Shown here piece after piece: positions 53,460 through 64,000 of a stretch of DNA of 64,000 bases. Made by a program: the position numbers and the translations under genes. The first letter of the stretch is position 1. Each line of letters opens with the position of its first letter. Source of the DNA: Hysterangium stoloniferum (Eukaryota > Basidiomycota > Agaricomycetes > Hysterangiales > Hysterangiaceae); assembly GCA_015178975.1 (NCBI GenBank), contig WHVD01000078.1, positions 1 to 64,000 of the forward strand. The letters are read 5' to 3'. The notes beneath the pieces are model-generated. The model was not told where the DNA came from, ran no database searches, and saw only the letters and a list, made by a program, of their open reading frames with translations.

Positions 53460-55726
53460 CTACCACTCCCCGTCGAACGAAGTGAATCCCGTCTAATGGA
53501 CGGTCAGCTATATGAATTGTGAATGTAAATAATACTTACTAATAGGAACACCGGCCAGTATCGCTTTTTCTCTATCGAACTGCACCAGTTCCACGCGCTT
53601 GTTAGTCGTCCATCAATACATGATCCAGCATCGAAGAAATTGTCGGCACCCGAACCATCAAAACTATAATGAAATGGATTAGATCCCCTATCCTATAGAG
53701 TAAGCTCACGGGAGACGAACCCGTGACGGAAGAAGTCTCCAAGAATTTCGCGATAAACATTCTCGGTGCTCCCAAATTCCGACTCGACATATTTTTGTAG
53801 CGCAGGCTTTTCCATTAATACAGGTATCTGCGAGAGTGTGTTGCAAATGGGTAATAAAATGCGGTATATTTGGGTATATTTGTCTATTGAGGGTCAGAAC
53901 AACATAAAACGCTGTGAAAGAATATGCAAAACTTACCAATGAACATCAATGCATTGGGAACGTTGTGATCACTAAAAGCAACAGCATAAGTGCTCGGGCT
54001 GGTTTCGGAGGGTGCTATGCATACCCCATGTGAATCACTGAGGACCCAACCCAAGATCCAATCGACTGTTGTGCTCTATGTAAAATTGCATGCATCATTC
54101 GGGAAGTTTTGGGGGCGGGCTGGACCCGATTTAATCCCTGGCCAGTATCTCTTAGGCGGTAGGTGGTGTTCGGGGACAGCAGATCCTCTTCTGCGAGACA
54201 CCAAAGGTGGAACATCTCATGGAGAATTTCCCGCCATAAAGTCAAACTTTGCAAGACATAGGCATATTGCTTCACGTGGTCGTGACTGAGTCGTGCGCCG
54301 CCCTTGCCACTGCGTATGGCAAGCGAACTTTTGGCGTCTCCAGGCTGTGTGGGATGGAAATACTTCTTCAGGTAGCTAATCATCTTCTCACAGGGATCAC
54401 GATTGACACGAAGGAAAGCATTGTTGTCTCCGATGCTATACAGGCACTGCCGTACGTCTTCGTGTCGTAGATTCCCCCGAGCGTAGCGTGCGGCTAACGT
54501 CTCGATTGCGCGCTCTTTCGCACGGATGTCCTTTTGAACCTCTCGTCTTGTCTTACCCTCGGAATATATCTCCTGGGTCGCTATGTGACTTTAATTAGTG
54601 ACTGTCTGTGAGACTGTGTGATGAATAATACCTACCTACTGTAATAAGGTCATCTTTCAACACACCCAACGCGTCGTGCTCCTCAAGAATCGAGTATACA
54701 GTTTTGATTGGCCGAACGCACGAAAAGTCCAAGAGGTTTTTCACTTCGGGTATTTGTGCATCCATAAGAACATAAACAAGTTTGCCGTATGTACTCCGCA
54801 TCCTATTCAATTAAACATGCATGAGGAACGTCAGTCAAGAAGGGGAAAAAAATCAGTACTTCTCCGGATTCATGATTTTATGTCTCCTTGCCAGCTCGAA
54901 CACATTCTGATAGAACTCCGCATTAGTCTCGAAATTGCGATCCTGGAATAACGCCTGTCCCAGCTTGTAATCCGCCGCAAGCACCAAGCCCGAGAGAATC
55001 GCACATAGCTCGCGTATCTGGTGGACCGTCCGTTTCGTCTTTGACAGCCCAAAACCGATCGTGTCGACTTTGTCGGTGTATTCGCTGACTGAGAGTGCAG
55101 CCTCCACAAGGCGGAGGTACTTGCGCTCTTCGTAGGTGAGGCGCAACGGGATGTACCGGCTGCGCTCGACGAACCAGTCTCCTGGTGATGAATAGACGGG
55201 AGGTTGTGCCCCCACGAGTGTGGCGGGGTCGTGTACGACGTCTGTCGTGGGAGCCTCCCAGTCCAAGTCTGTCTCCGCCTCCGCCTGCAACCATAAATAT
55301 CAGGGACACAGTGCCACAGTGCAAACAACGTACGCAGTTGCCTCCATTAACGGCAACCGGCCCAGCAGGCTTTTGTTTCTTGCGTGCCTGCGCGCCATTG
55401 AGCGATGTCCTTGAGTGTTGCCGTCTCTTTCCCTTCCGATGCGTGGCATGAAAGCACACCTCACAAAACACGTCAGCGCAGTCTTTGCAAATAAGTTCCG
55501 CGGGTTGATCTGAATTCTAGTAAGGGCTGTGACGCAGAACCGCCGGTATAAAGGCCATACCTTCGCATTCTATGCAGTATCCCTCGTTGGCGACAGATTC
55601 TGGCTCCTTGTCAGACTCCTCTATAGATTCCTCGACATCCATACTTCTATCTTCAATGTCATTCTTGTGATCTAATATCCTAGCTAGAGAGCTGCTGTTC
55701 TGCTGAGTGTCTTCGGAATGAGACAT
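53460..55726 (-). CDS. B-box zinc finger protein of the UPF0652 (DUF2009) family
   Basis: Function unknown in fungi. Nine exons: 55726-55561, 55509-55334, 55284-54860, 54802-54636, 54580-54025, 53971-53937, 53883-53721, 53663-53540, 53492-53460 (614 aa). A Ser/Glu-rich N-terminus is followed by a B-box-type zinc finger (about 51-90: C-x2-C...CKDC...CEVC...H) split by the first intron, a basic stretch, and the large conserved DUF2009-type region from WFVERSRYIPLRLTYEERKYLRL through GKLVYVLMDAQIPEVKNLL, YSIGDNNAFLRVNRDPCEKM and DHNVPNALMFIDKYTQIYRIL to the C-terminal NWCSSIEKKRYWPVFLLTGFTSFDGEW. Family members share this whole block. Assignment is from recall of the family's appearance. Confidence 0.85.
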
Positions 55727-56038
55727 GACGTTTAGGTATGTAAGGCTAACGTGAGGGTGGGGACCTATTTTGGAAAAATTTGCTCCCGGCGCCTTACAGC
55801 AACATTGTTGCACAGTGATCCATGCAAACTCAGTTCATCAAACATCACGATACACACGCAACCATGTCATTCATACCCGGACAATATAGGACAACAACGA
55901 TTTGAATTTACAAGACGCGGATATTTATACTGATCAAAAACAGTCAATGAAATAGATTATAGGTAAACATAAGAAAGGCAGCTTTTTATGTGACTGTAGT
56001 GCCGCGCCACAGTCGATGTGTACGTTGCAGTGAGCAGT

Positions 56039-57602
56039 TCATGTCTGCCTCGCTGCAGGCCCCTCTGGGGAAATCGACCTGGGAGTAGGGAGATTAGTAG
56101 GCGTGCCCGCAGACTCCTGCAGCTCGCCAGCAGCACTCCCGGTCGAAGTCCCAGCATTCGCATTCATAGAGCCATTCCACGTACCACTCCACACGGACAA
56201 CGGCGACCTGCTTCTGGGACTCCTCGAACCAAATCGCTCTGACGCCGCTTGAATAATGTACTCCATCTCTGCAGATGACGAGCGTCTGGCAGGGAAGCGC
56301 GGCCCTTCTTCTTGGTTGGCTAGCCCAGGAATGGGGGGCGAACTGATGCGCACGCTATGTGTATACCCATCGACCGTTGCAGGGGGGAATTGTTCAGGAG
56401 CACGAACCCCTCCACGACGAAGACGAGGAGCGTTGACCGTGAGGCGGGAAGATGAAGGCGCAGGACCAGTGGTGGCTCCTGTAGTGTGTAGCATGAAAAA
56501 CCTTGGACCGGAAGGTCCATCTAAGGCTCCAGCACCGTCACGTTCGCGATCTTCCGACGAACGAACACGTGTGTATCGCCTACCCGCAGACGCAAAAGCC
56601 GCAACAGGCATCGCGCTGTCAATTTCCTCACCAGCACCGGCACGTGAATGATGATTGTGCAAGAGATTCGCAATATCCATGCTCGAAGACGGCTCTCCTG
56701 AACTAGACGCAGGGCCTGAGTTGGAGCCAGACGCTCTAGTCGCCCCTTCTGGACCTGCTTGCGAGCCTTGTTCCTGCCTCCCCGTCGTCCGCCTCCTGGT
56801 GGTAAATTCGTTAAAATCACTCGTACGCGACCGTGCAGGACGACGAATTGACGAATGTCTTGCCAAGTTCCCATGTCTAATGACAGCATGGTGTGTAGAA
56901 AAGTTGGAAGCAGGAGGCGAACGGCGCGTAGGGTATCCCACAGCTGACGGAACTTCGTCATCTGTGTCTGGGTCCGCTGGTTGGGTCTGCACAGGGAACG
57001 AGCGCCGTATTGTCGTGTCAGCAGAGAAGGGATATGCAGCACCACCCTCTAAATTAAGACTGCGGAGTTGAGGCGAGCCTGCAGTAGCGACGTCTTCAAC
57101 GTCGACATCCTCTTCGTCCGCATTTTGTGTAAGCATGTCCCAGTCGAGGGGACCAGAACCGCCACCGCGCGCGACGAAAAATTCGGGAAAATGGCGGTGT
57201 TGATTGGAGGAGCGGTCGCGGTATGCGCGGATGTGCGCGAGGCTTTGTAAACTCGCCACGGTGCGGTCGGCGATCAAGTGGCGGTCTGACGAGTTCGGGC
57301 GGGTTTGACGCTCTGCAAGCTCCTTTACCCAGCATTACTATTATGTGCCATCCGATACATAACCTTCGGATGGACGTACTTTTACGAGTATCTCGACCAG
57401 GGATGTTGTGAAAGAGTCCCCGTGATCCAGACTTTGTACCAGTGTTTCGTATGAAATTGCGGGCGGGGCGGACGCGTCACCTTTTTCTAACTTGGCTCTA
57501 GCAATAGCACCTTGTCTGTCGTGTCATACGTGAGCCCATACACAGAAGATGACACGGTTTTGACGTACACGAGCGACTTGAATTTTGAGCCCAGGACTTC
57601 AT
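56039..57602 (-). CDS. Unknown protein with short helical N-terminus and Ser/Arg-rich disordered tail
   Basis: I do not recognise it. Exons: 57602-57571, 57515-57380, 57322-56039 (483 aa), with introns of 55 and 57 bp. Residues about 10-90 form a compact helical region (GAIARAKLEKGDASAPPAIS, then YETLVQSLDHGDSFTTSLVE, LVKELAERQ, ASLQSLAHIRAYRD). The rest is disordered: acidic EEDVDVEDVAT, then many Arg/Ser/Pro clusters (RRSSSAEMEYI, RSPRSRSPLSVWSG) and SP motifs typical of kinase targets. Such a layout suggests a regulated nuclear or cytoskeletal scaffold but no function can be assigned. The start ATG is the only one giving continuous phase. Confidence 0.65.
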
Positions 57603-58052
57603 CGTAATAATCGGATTGCCTAAGATCAACCAGTGAGTCGTGCACAAACTATAGCTTCCCCCTTTACTGACCATCTGCCCATGATGAAAGATTGGGGTGG
57701 TGGTCGGTGAGGTGGGTTTTGTGTGTCCTAAAGAAGGCGCGTTGGTTTGCTTTACAATTCACATCCCGCTCGAGCGCCTCGTCGGCTTCACGGCATCGTG
57801 TGTCGTTCGGAACCTTCTATGTTTATCTGGGGACGTGATGCCCTGGTATACGTTGGACATTTTAACAGACAGAAATTGATCTCAACAGTCAACACATAGC
57901 TCAAGAAAAGGGAGAAGTGAATTCCCTCAGAATTGCGTGTGAAGTGCATGTGATGCATGGATGTAATAATGACAGAATATATGTGTAAGAGTACCATAAC
58001 ATGTCTGCATATATCCTTAGTATGACTACCCATCGGTCGTCTTTTGTGTAGC
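57603..58052. other. Intergenic, no gene seen
   Basis: 450 bp between the unknown protein's start and the eL18 stop on the same strand. It holds the eL18 3' flank and the promoter of the unknown gene. Confidence 0.5.
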
Positions 58053-58952
58053 TTATACTTTGAAACCACGCGACTGGAGAGAACAATAATCAGTCAATGA
58101 AGATATACATCATTCGCAAAGACAACGGACCTTTCGGCGACCACGAGCACGTTCGAACTAAAGAACAGGTCAGAAGGAAAGACGTGCGTAGGACGGGACA
58201 ACGCACTTTGCGGCCCTTGGACAAAACATATGGTTTCTTGTGCTTGTGAGGGCCTGGATCGAAGTGCTAGATGAGACAACATAGTGGTTGCGCAAGAGCC
58301 AACAATACGGACCCATTCCAAAGTGCTTAACAGCCTCCCTGGTGTTCCTCTTTCCCCTCAAAAGAATGGTGTTGCTTCCAGTAGGGGAGCGAAGAGCCAA
58401 TTGGTCGAGCGTGATGGCCTCCCCGCCAGCATTCAAGATCCGCTCCTTCGCAGATCTGGTGAACTTGAGAGCAGCGATGGTAAGCTTGGGGAGCTCTTGG
58501 AGACGGATGTCGTCGGTGACAGTCGCGACTGTGACGACGACCTTGGATTCGTAATCGGGGGAACTAGTTGCTTCCTTGGTTATTTTTGACAGAGAGACTG
58601 GGGGACGGTTGATCTTCGACTGGAAAAGACGCTTCAAGATGACCTGAAAAATAAAAGGGATTAGAAATATTTGTGAATGAGGTGGAAGATGCGATAAAAA
58701 CCTTGTTAAAGGGAGCATCTGTGCGACGTGCAAGGAATCGGTAAAGCTAGGGGGACAAATAAACATGGGGATATTTTATACATAAAGAAGACACGCGAAC
58801 GGACTTTGACCAAGAGCAAGAGATACGGGTCCTCGCTCTTTGGGGCGACACGGTGCCCGTTCTTGACGTGGTGATGTCTAAGATCGATACCCTATGGAAG
58901 ACAGTATTAAGGTAAATCAGATTTTTTAAGTTTGTAGCTTTGCGCTCACCAT
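58053..58952 (-). CDS. RPL18: 60S ribosomal protein eL18
   Basis: Structural protein of the large ribosomal subunit. Seven exons: 58952-58950 (ATG only), 58891-58805, 58746-58702, 58643-58313, 58253-58207, 58157-58131, 58073-58053 (186 aa, the family length). The protein reads [20 protein letters not shown]...[16 protein letters not shown]...[21 protein letters not shown]...[21 protein letters not shown]...[25 protein letters not shown] and ends SRGFKV. An intron follows directly after the start codon, an arrangement common in ribosomal protein genes. The last three exons are 47, 27 and 21 bp, easily missed. Confidence 0.97.
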
Positions 58953-59109
58953 GGTTGGTGTTGGTCTTGAGGAAGATGGCCGTTGGAATAGTGTGAGAAA
59001 GCACCTGTATAGTCTTGTATTAGGGTTTGTTCCCGTGTCTAAATTGGAGCTCCGACAGACTTCGTAGCGACTCTGTCACAAGGTTCACCACCTTTTACCT
59101 CCGCCCACG

Positions 59110-60187
59110 ATGAGTTTGGTTAGTGTTGTGTTCTTTTTAATCGTTATTTCAGCAGATAACTCAGCTATCATCTTATAAGTATCAGGAAAACCAAGGTCAA
59201 GATCCCTACGCTGATGCGTACTCAAGTGCTCCTCAACAGCCACCAGCTCCTGACCCAGAAGCAGTAGAAAAACCGCGCTCTCCCCCGCCTCCTCGTGGTC
59301 GTTCTCGTTCCCGTAGTCCACCTCGATACAGATCTCCTCGTCGCAGGTCTCCTCCTCCAAGGCGGCCGACTCATGCTCCTATTGTGGGTGCTGTTGAACT
59401 TCTCATGCTTACACATACTCATTCTCCGACACCGTGTTCTAAGCAGGCGCCTAACCCTTCCAATGTGCTAGGTGTATTCGGGCTCAGTATCCGCACGCAG
59501 GAACGCGACCTGGAAGATCAATTCAATCGATTTGGACGAGTCGACAAAGTTACGATCGTCTATGATCAAAGAGTCGGTCCTTTTGACTACCAAGTCTTAC
59601 GCGTAGTTTGGCTGACCTGTATTCGAGCAGAGCGACCGTTCCCGCGGATTCGGGTTCATTAGGATGTCTACTGTTGAAGAAGCGACACGCTGCATCCAAG
59701 AATTGAATGGTGTGGTAAGTCCCGTTGCGCACGTTGAGCGCAAGTATGATGTCTCATCGTTATGTATCATTAGGACCTCAATGGTCGTCGCATTCGTGTC
59801 GATTACTCCGTCACTGATCGGCCTCACGCTCCGACCCCTGGCGAATACATGGGCCACCGAAGCTCGTCCTATCGGGGTGACAGGGAGTCCTACAGGGATT
59901 CCCACCGCGACTCCCGCGACTACAGGGATAGTTATTCTCGGCGTGGATATTCTTCTTACGACAGGGATAGGGACCGTGATCCTTATGGACGAGACAGCCG
60001 CGACTGGAGAGAGAGACGTAGTCCGCCCCCAAGGAGGTATACTCCTTCCCCCCCGTCCCGACGGAGGCGTAGTTACAGTCGGAGTCCACCTCGCGGGAGC
60101 GGGAGCAGTCCGCCAAAGCACGGCTCAGGTGCGGCCTACGATTCTGCACACAATGGAGTGCCCCCGGAGGCCAACGGAAGGTGGTAA
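59110..60187 (+). CDS. TRA2: Tra2-like SR splicing factor
   Basis: RNA-binding SR-type protein, likely a nuclear splicing regulator. Exons: 59110-59118, 59165-59383, 59447-59572, 59631-59714, 59774-60187 (283 aa). It has an RS1 region ([22 protein letters not shown], residues about 45-70), one central RRM with RNP2 LGVFGLS and RNP1 [10 protein letters not shown], then an RS2/Arg-Asp-Tyr-rich tail ([37 protein letters not shown]). RS-RRM-RS is the Tra2 layout; the spacing RNP2 to RNP1 fits. The first coding exon is only three codons (MSL); the acceptor 59165 was chosen since alternatives would leave introns below 40 bp. Divergent from eL18 with 157 bp between starts. Confidence 0.92.
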
Positions 60188-60957
60188 TCCGATGAAGAGG
60201 ATAGAAGCATGAACGTGTTGACTAAGTTCAGGTTCTGTTGCAAGTGATGCAAGCGTGCGGACCAGTTTTTATGGTAAAGAATAACAAAAAAAAGAAGACA
60301 CGGTCTCTCTCTTTTCAATAATTTTTCCAAGATGTCAAGTTTCCTCTATGTTCAAGTTCGAAGTTCAAGGCTCTTTCTCTACGCTGAATGTCTCTACCGC
60401 GACGTTTTACAATACTGTGTCAAGCAGAACATATTTTTGTACGCAAGAACAAGATAGCTACTTTCAAATGGACCATGGACCATGCAAACACTCGTTAACT
60501 GAAAAATTGGCAAAAAAAGGGGTGTGGCACTAATTAATGTTTGATCGTGCAGGTACCAGGGAAGGTAATGAACCGCGTATGCATCGTCTGAATGTGGCGC
60601 GAAGGCATGGCGAGGTACTGGGAGAGATGGAAGCTGAGGGGATGGTACCCATTTGTTATGTAAGTATACCAGTATATGTCCATACAAGTGCTGCAAACCT
60701 GCTGCATACCTGTGACTGTCGTCACGCTGTCACATGCTGCGGAAATGAAATACTATGTACTGAATAAATATTTTATTCCGGTGGATTGTTTCTCATATGA
60801 CCTTGCGAGGACTCTGTCTCCGAAGGACAGAGATCAAGTCAACGCTAGAATCAATGCCATGTCACGTGACAGGTTGTGAAGGACAGACACGCAGGTGTCC
60901 AGCAGGTGTCCGTGCGTGGCCAAGCGTGAATCCCCCCTTAAAGAATTGCACATTTGG
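60188..60957. other. Intergenic, no gene seen
   Basis: 770 bp between the Tra2-like stop and the reductase start. AT-rich at first, then GC-balanced. Short open frames near 60350-60720 on both strands lack support. Confidence 0.5.
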
Positions 60958-63499
60958 ATGACGTCAGAAAGGGGAGTCCATGACCATCGTTTTCAGTCAC
61001 AGCCCCATTTTTATCCTCATGGTTGTCAACACCAGCGACCAGAGCCATCCCCGTCATCCACAACCGCCACACTGCTAAGGTCAACAGCCCCGACGAACAA
61101 GATATTAACAACGTCATCTAGTATTATTGACGCAGCTAATATTACTAGGCACGTCCCCCGCAATCTACGCGGCGCAGAACCTCTTAAGCGTCACAGTGCC
61201 GACGACGACGAGTCTATTAAAGAATCCTTTCAGGCCGTCATCGAAGAGCCTTTTAAGATAACCGCCGCTGCATCTGAATATAAACAGGAAACATCATATC
61301 TGAACCACGTCCAATTACCGTTATCTTCACCTTCCTCGAGGTCGCTTACTCTTATCTCAACGCCACAACTCCAGCCTTCATCAGGAGACTCCGACTCTGA
61401 TTCGGATATCTTCTACACCCCACCCATGTCCCTCCCAGTCCTCCCACCTTTGGCCCGCCTCTCCTCGATCTCCTCTTCTGACGATCACCTTGATGACTCC
61501 ATCTTCTCAGCAAAATCAGTTCAGACTTCTGCAACTTCTTTATCTTTATCGTCCACAAACACCAACACCAAGCCCAAATCTGCAGCTCTAGATCCACTCG
61601 CAACTAGTGTGTCCTACAGCTTTCCATCCCCTCACCCTTCTCGTACCTCCGTACCCCCCAACTGGTCAAAAGACGTTCGATGGCTCGTCCCACCTGACTC
61701 AATCACTGTCAGTTCTCACTCTTCCAACACCTTCCTCCAGGGCATCGAACTCATCCAAGTCGAACACGAGCCTGCCTCGCGCAACACGCGCACCTCCATC
61801 AAGCGACGCACCACAATCGGCCGCAATCACTCCATCTCCCACCGTATGAGTGCTGTTTGGGAGGAGGAGGAGGACTTGCCCGAGGGGGATCAAGACTCAC
61901 AAAGGCCACGCACCGTCTCTGCGGCCGGGAACGCGAATCCCCGCCGTCCAAAAGGCCGAGATCGCATGTCCCATTCTTCATCTACCACTACCACTCATTC
62001 CCGCACCGTTTCTCTCCCAACCCCCCTTTCTGTCTCTGCAGGCTCCATGGATGCTAGCACGGGGTACACCACTCTCACTCTTCCTCGCGCGAGCTATGTC
62101 CCGTCAAAGAAACCAGGCCGTGTCACCGGCAACGTCGACCTTACCCGCAGCGGAATCGCACAAACAACAATGTCTACCGTTTCCATCGCCCGCCGCAAAC
62201 CCCATAATAAAACAAAGACTCCTCACCGACTGCGCGAGGATGTTTTCACCCATCTTACCTTTACGTCCCACATGCCACCCCCGAGTAAGGTCCATTCGCA
62301 ACAGGTGCTTGTCAAAGTATGGGCGGTCGGCCTGGACCGCCTTGATGCCTTGTTGTTTGCGGACCGTGCCGAAAGAAACGATGGGTTTGGGTATATCCCT
62401 GGGCGCAGTTTTGTAGGTCGCGCGTTGGAGTGTGGGTGGGATGTTAATGGGATATCAAAAGGAGATTGGGTGTATGGTTTACTACAAGTCAAAAAGGTAT
62501 GTAGTGCCACTTTTCATTCAACATTCCCATTCTTTGCCCCGCCTCCTCATCTCAAACCTCCTGTTATTTTCATAGGCCGGCGCTCTGGCGGAATTCATCC
62601 TCGTCGACCGCCGTCACATTCACCGCGCGCCCCGCCAGTCCCCCACGTTCACACAAGAGCATCTCACGCTCCTCTCCCTCTCTGGTGTGGCCGCTCACCG
62701 CGCTGTCCGCACCCTTTCCCACCTTCCCCCCGCCTCCCGTGTGTTCGTCCTCAACGCACACGCTGGACCAGGCCTCCTCGCGACACAGCTCCTCGCGGCG
62801 CGAGGTATCGCTGTTACGGCGCATGTACCGGGCGGGTGGGGAAGCGGATGCGAGAGGAGGGCCAGACTTGCTGGCGCGGCGGAAGTCAGATGTGGTGAAA
62901 TTGGGGAGGTGGTGGAGGGACTGGAGACAGAAAAGTTCGATGCAGTCGTTGATACAGTTGGGGGTAAAAATGTATGGGATATGTGTCGGAGGGTGTTGTG
63001 TCTTTCGGGGCAGGTACGGTTTTTCCTTTCCTTCTCTTTGTTATCCGCCTTTTTCTCTAACCACCACGCCACGCGCCATTAGTTCACAACACTCCACGGC
63101 GACACACCACACCTCCCCCTGCCCCCGCCAAAGGCACATTTCAAAAGCAACATGCGCTCTCTCCGTCGTGCGTTCCTCAAACAAGCCGGATACCAGTGGG
63201 TTACTCCCGCAGCGGACGTAGATGCGTCGGGGGAGGACATTAGGGATTCCTTGGCGGCGGTGGGAGGGCTCGCGGAGGAGGGCGTGTTGCGGCCTTTTGT
63301 TTGGGAGGGCCAGATATTGCCTTGCATTGACGAGGGGCTGGAGTTGGGTAAGCAGGAAGCGAATGATGCTGTAAAAGCGAAAGAGATAGGAAACGAGGAT
63401 TTGGAGGGATGTGTGTTCCCGTTTGAAAAGGCATCGGAGGCGATGAAATTTGTGAGTGGAGGAGGGGGGCAGACGGCTGTAGTGAAGATCGTGCAATGA
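60958..63499 (+). CDS. Medium-chain dehydrogenase/reductase with long disordered N-terminus
   Basis: Exons: 60958-62496, 62576-63013, 63083-63499 (797 aa). The C-terminal about 355 residues form a zinc-independent MDR (quinone-oxidoreductase-like) fold: GroES-like part from HSQQVLVKVWAVGLDRLDAL through YIPGRSFVGRALE and KGDWVYGLL, then the Rossmann fold with RVFVLNAHAGPGLLATQLLA and a later FDAVVDTVGGKN strand. No structural zinc Cys cluster is seen. The first about 440 residues are Ser/Thr/Pro-rich, with SSSDDH acidic-serine patches and basic clusters (SIKRRTTIGR, RRPKGRDR). Typical MDR proteins have 320-400 residues and no such extension. The ATG at 60958 is the first in frame. Substrate unknown; NADPH-dependent reduction is expected. 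Confidence 0.85.
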
Positions 63500-63738
63500 T
63501 AGCGGGCGAGTATGTGGAACGGCTCTCCGCTCCGCGCCCCGCGCCTGCGTTCTATTTCGCGGCTGTTTTTGGACATTTTTAAAGACTTTTATTCTCTTAT
63601 CGGCCTCCAGCATCATTTATATTGTACGTCCACGGACATGACTAGCTCAGTGGGTGTAAGAAAGCCGTGTAGTATCCCAAGCACATCTGCTCTGAATAAA
63701 ATTACTCTCGCATCTGACCACCCACCCATCATCCATCC

Positions 63739-64000
63739 CTATGCTTTGAAAAACTGATCAAAGTCGTAAGCATCGTCATTAGTCGTGTTTATCTTCGCTT
63801 TCGCTTTTGTTTTCGGGGAAGAGGCCAGCTTGCCGGCCTTGGGTCTCTCGGCCTTGCTGGGCTTGACTTTCTCAGACTTGACGGCAACGGGCTTGCCAAG
63901 CTTCCCGGTGCCCGCGGGGGGTTTTGCCTCTGCAGCCTTTCCCCCCGAGGCGTTCTTTCCTTTTTTGTGCAACGTGGGTTTTGGTGCGGTAAGCTTTGCG
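63739..64000 (-). CDS. C-terminus of a Lys/Ala-rich protein (partial at right edge)
   Basis: Minus-strand frame open from the right edge to a TAA at 63739. The visible 86 residues are Lys/Ala/Pro-rich (KPVAVKSEKVKPSKAERPKAG, KTKAKAKINT) and end in the acidic/aromatic DDAYDFDQFFKA. The Lys/Pro/Ala tail looks like that of a nuclear or chromatin-associated protein, but the conserved part lies outside the window, so no family can be named. Confidence 0.6.
   Translation of the reverse strand, partial: AKLTAPKPTLHKKGKNASGGKAAEAKPPAGTGKLGKPVAVKSEKVKPSKAERPKAGKLASSPKTKAKAKINTTNDDAYDFDQFFKA

Noticed and set aside
57697-57879. Short plus-strand frame after the unknown protein
   Set aside because: No start context, no homology and it lies antisense to a promoter region.
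63041-63616. Minus-strand 160-190 codon frames opposite the reductase 3' end
   Set aside because: They are antisense shadows of the spliced, domain-supported plus-strand reductase.

Overview
The window is nuclear DNA from a filamentous basidiomycete, most likely an Agaricomycete. The evidence is very dense, intron-rich genes (about 94 introns in my 22 single-copy gene models, mostly 46-60 bp), a velvet regulator, fungal-type complex I and PPR proteins, and Ty3/gypsy elements. I cannot name the species. All gene models were spliced by eye, using conserved protein families and GT/GC..AG sites.

Left third (1-17 kb) is a repeat and retrotransposon nest. It holds an acidic-repeat gene tail, an exact 50-copy 18-bp minisatellite (937-1836), and a Ty3/gypsy chromovirus running from its 5' LTR (3304) through gag, protease, RT, RNase H, integrase and chromodomain to a 3' LTR stub (13540). 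Three LTR-like insertions interrupt it and can be resolved to the base by their 5-bp target-site duplications: 5591-7226 (GTTTG) in the protease, 9657-12658 (GAATC) in the integrase, and 10433-12631 (GAGAC) nested inside the second. The chromovirus pol keeps one frame over 2.3 kb but carries many CGA-to-TGA stops. A minus-strand gag remnant and other LTR-like pieces follow (13.6-16.3 kb).

Right two thirds (17-64 kb) is ordinary single-copy euchromatin. In order: RNR2 (-), a Q/P-rich protein (+), calcineurin B (-), mitochondrial tRNA GTPase MSS1 (+), acyl-protein thioesterase (+), PP4 regulatory subunit PSY2/SMEK (+), a small His-rich membrane protein with a PPxY motif (+), a Whi3/Scw1-type RNA-binding protein (+), an ArfGAP (+), a VelB-like velvet factor (+), a giant PPR protein (-), a GNAT acetyltransferase (+), a two-HMG-box mitochondrial-type protein (-), complex I subunit GRIM-19/NDUFA13 (-), a coiled-coil protein perhaps of the INO80 complex (+), prefoldin 2 (-), complex I TYKY/NDUFS8 (+), a B-box/UPF0652 protein (-), an unknown disordered protein (-), ribosomal protein eL18 (-), a Tra2-like SR protein (+), a medium-chain reductase with a 440-residue disordered extension (+) and a truncated Lys-rich protein (-).

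Functionally, several neighbours serve mitochondria (MSS1, probably the PPR protein, the HMG-box protein, NDUFA13, NDUFS8), but they sit on both strands and there is no operon-like logic. I found no CRISPR, tRNA, rRNA or obvious new multi-gene system. The most notable observations are the base-resolved nested insertions with variable tandem arrays in one LTR family, a duplicated 200-bp block in front of the velvet gene, four GC-AG introns, and a start codon split by an intron.
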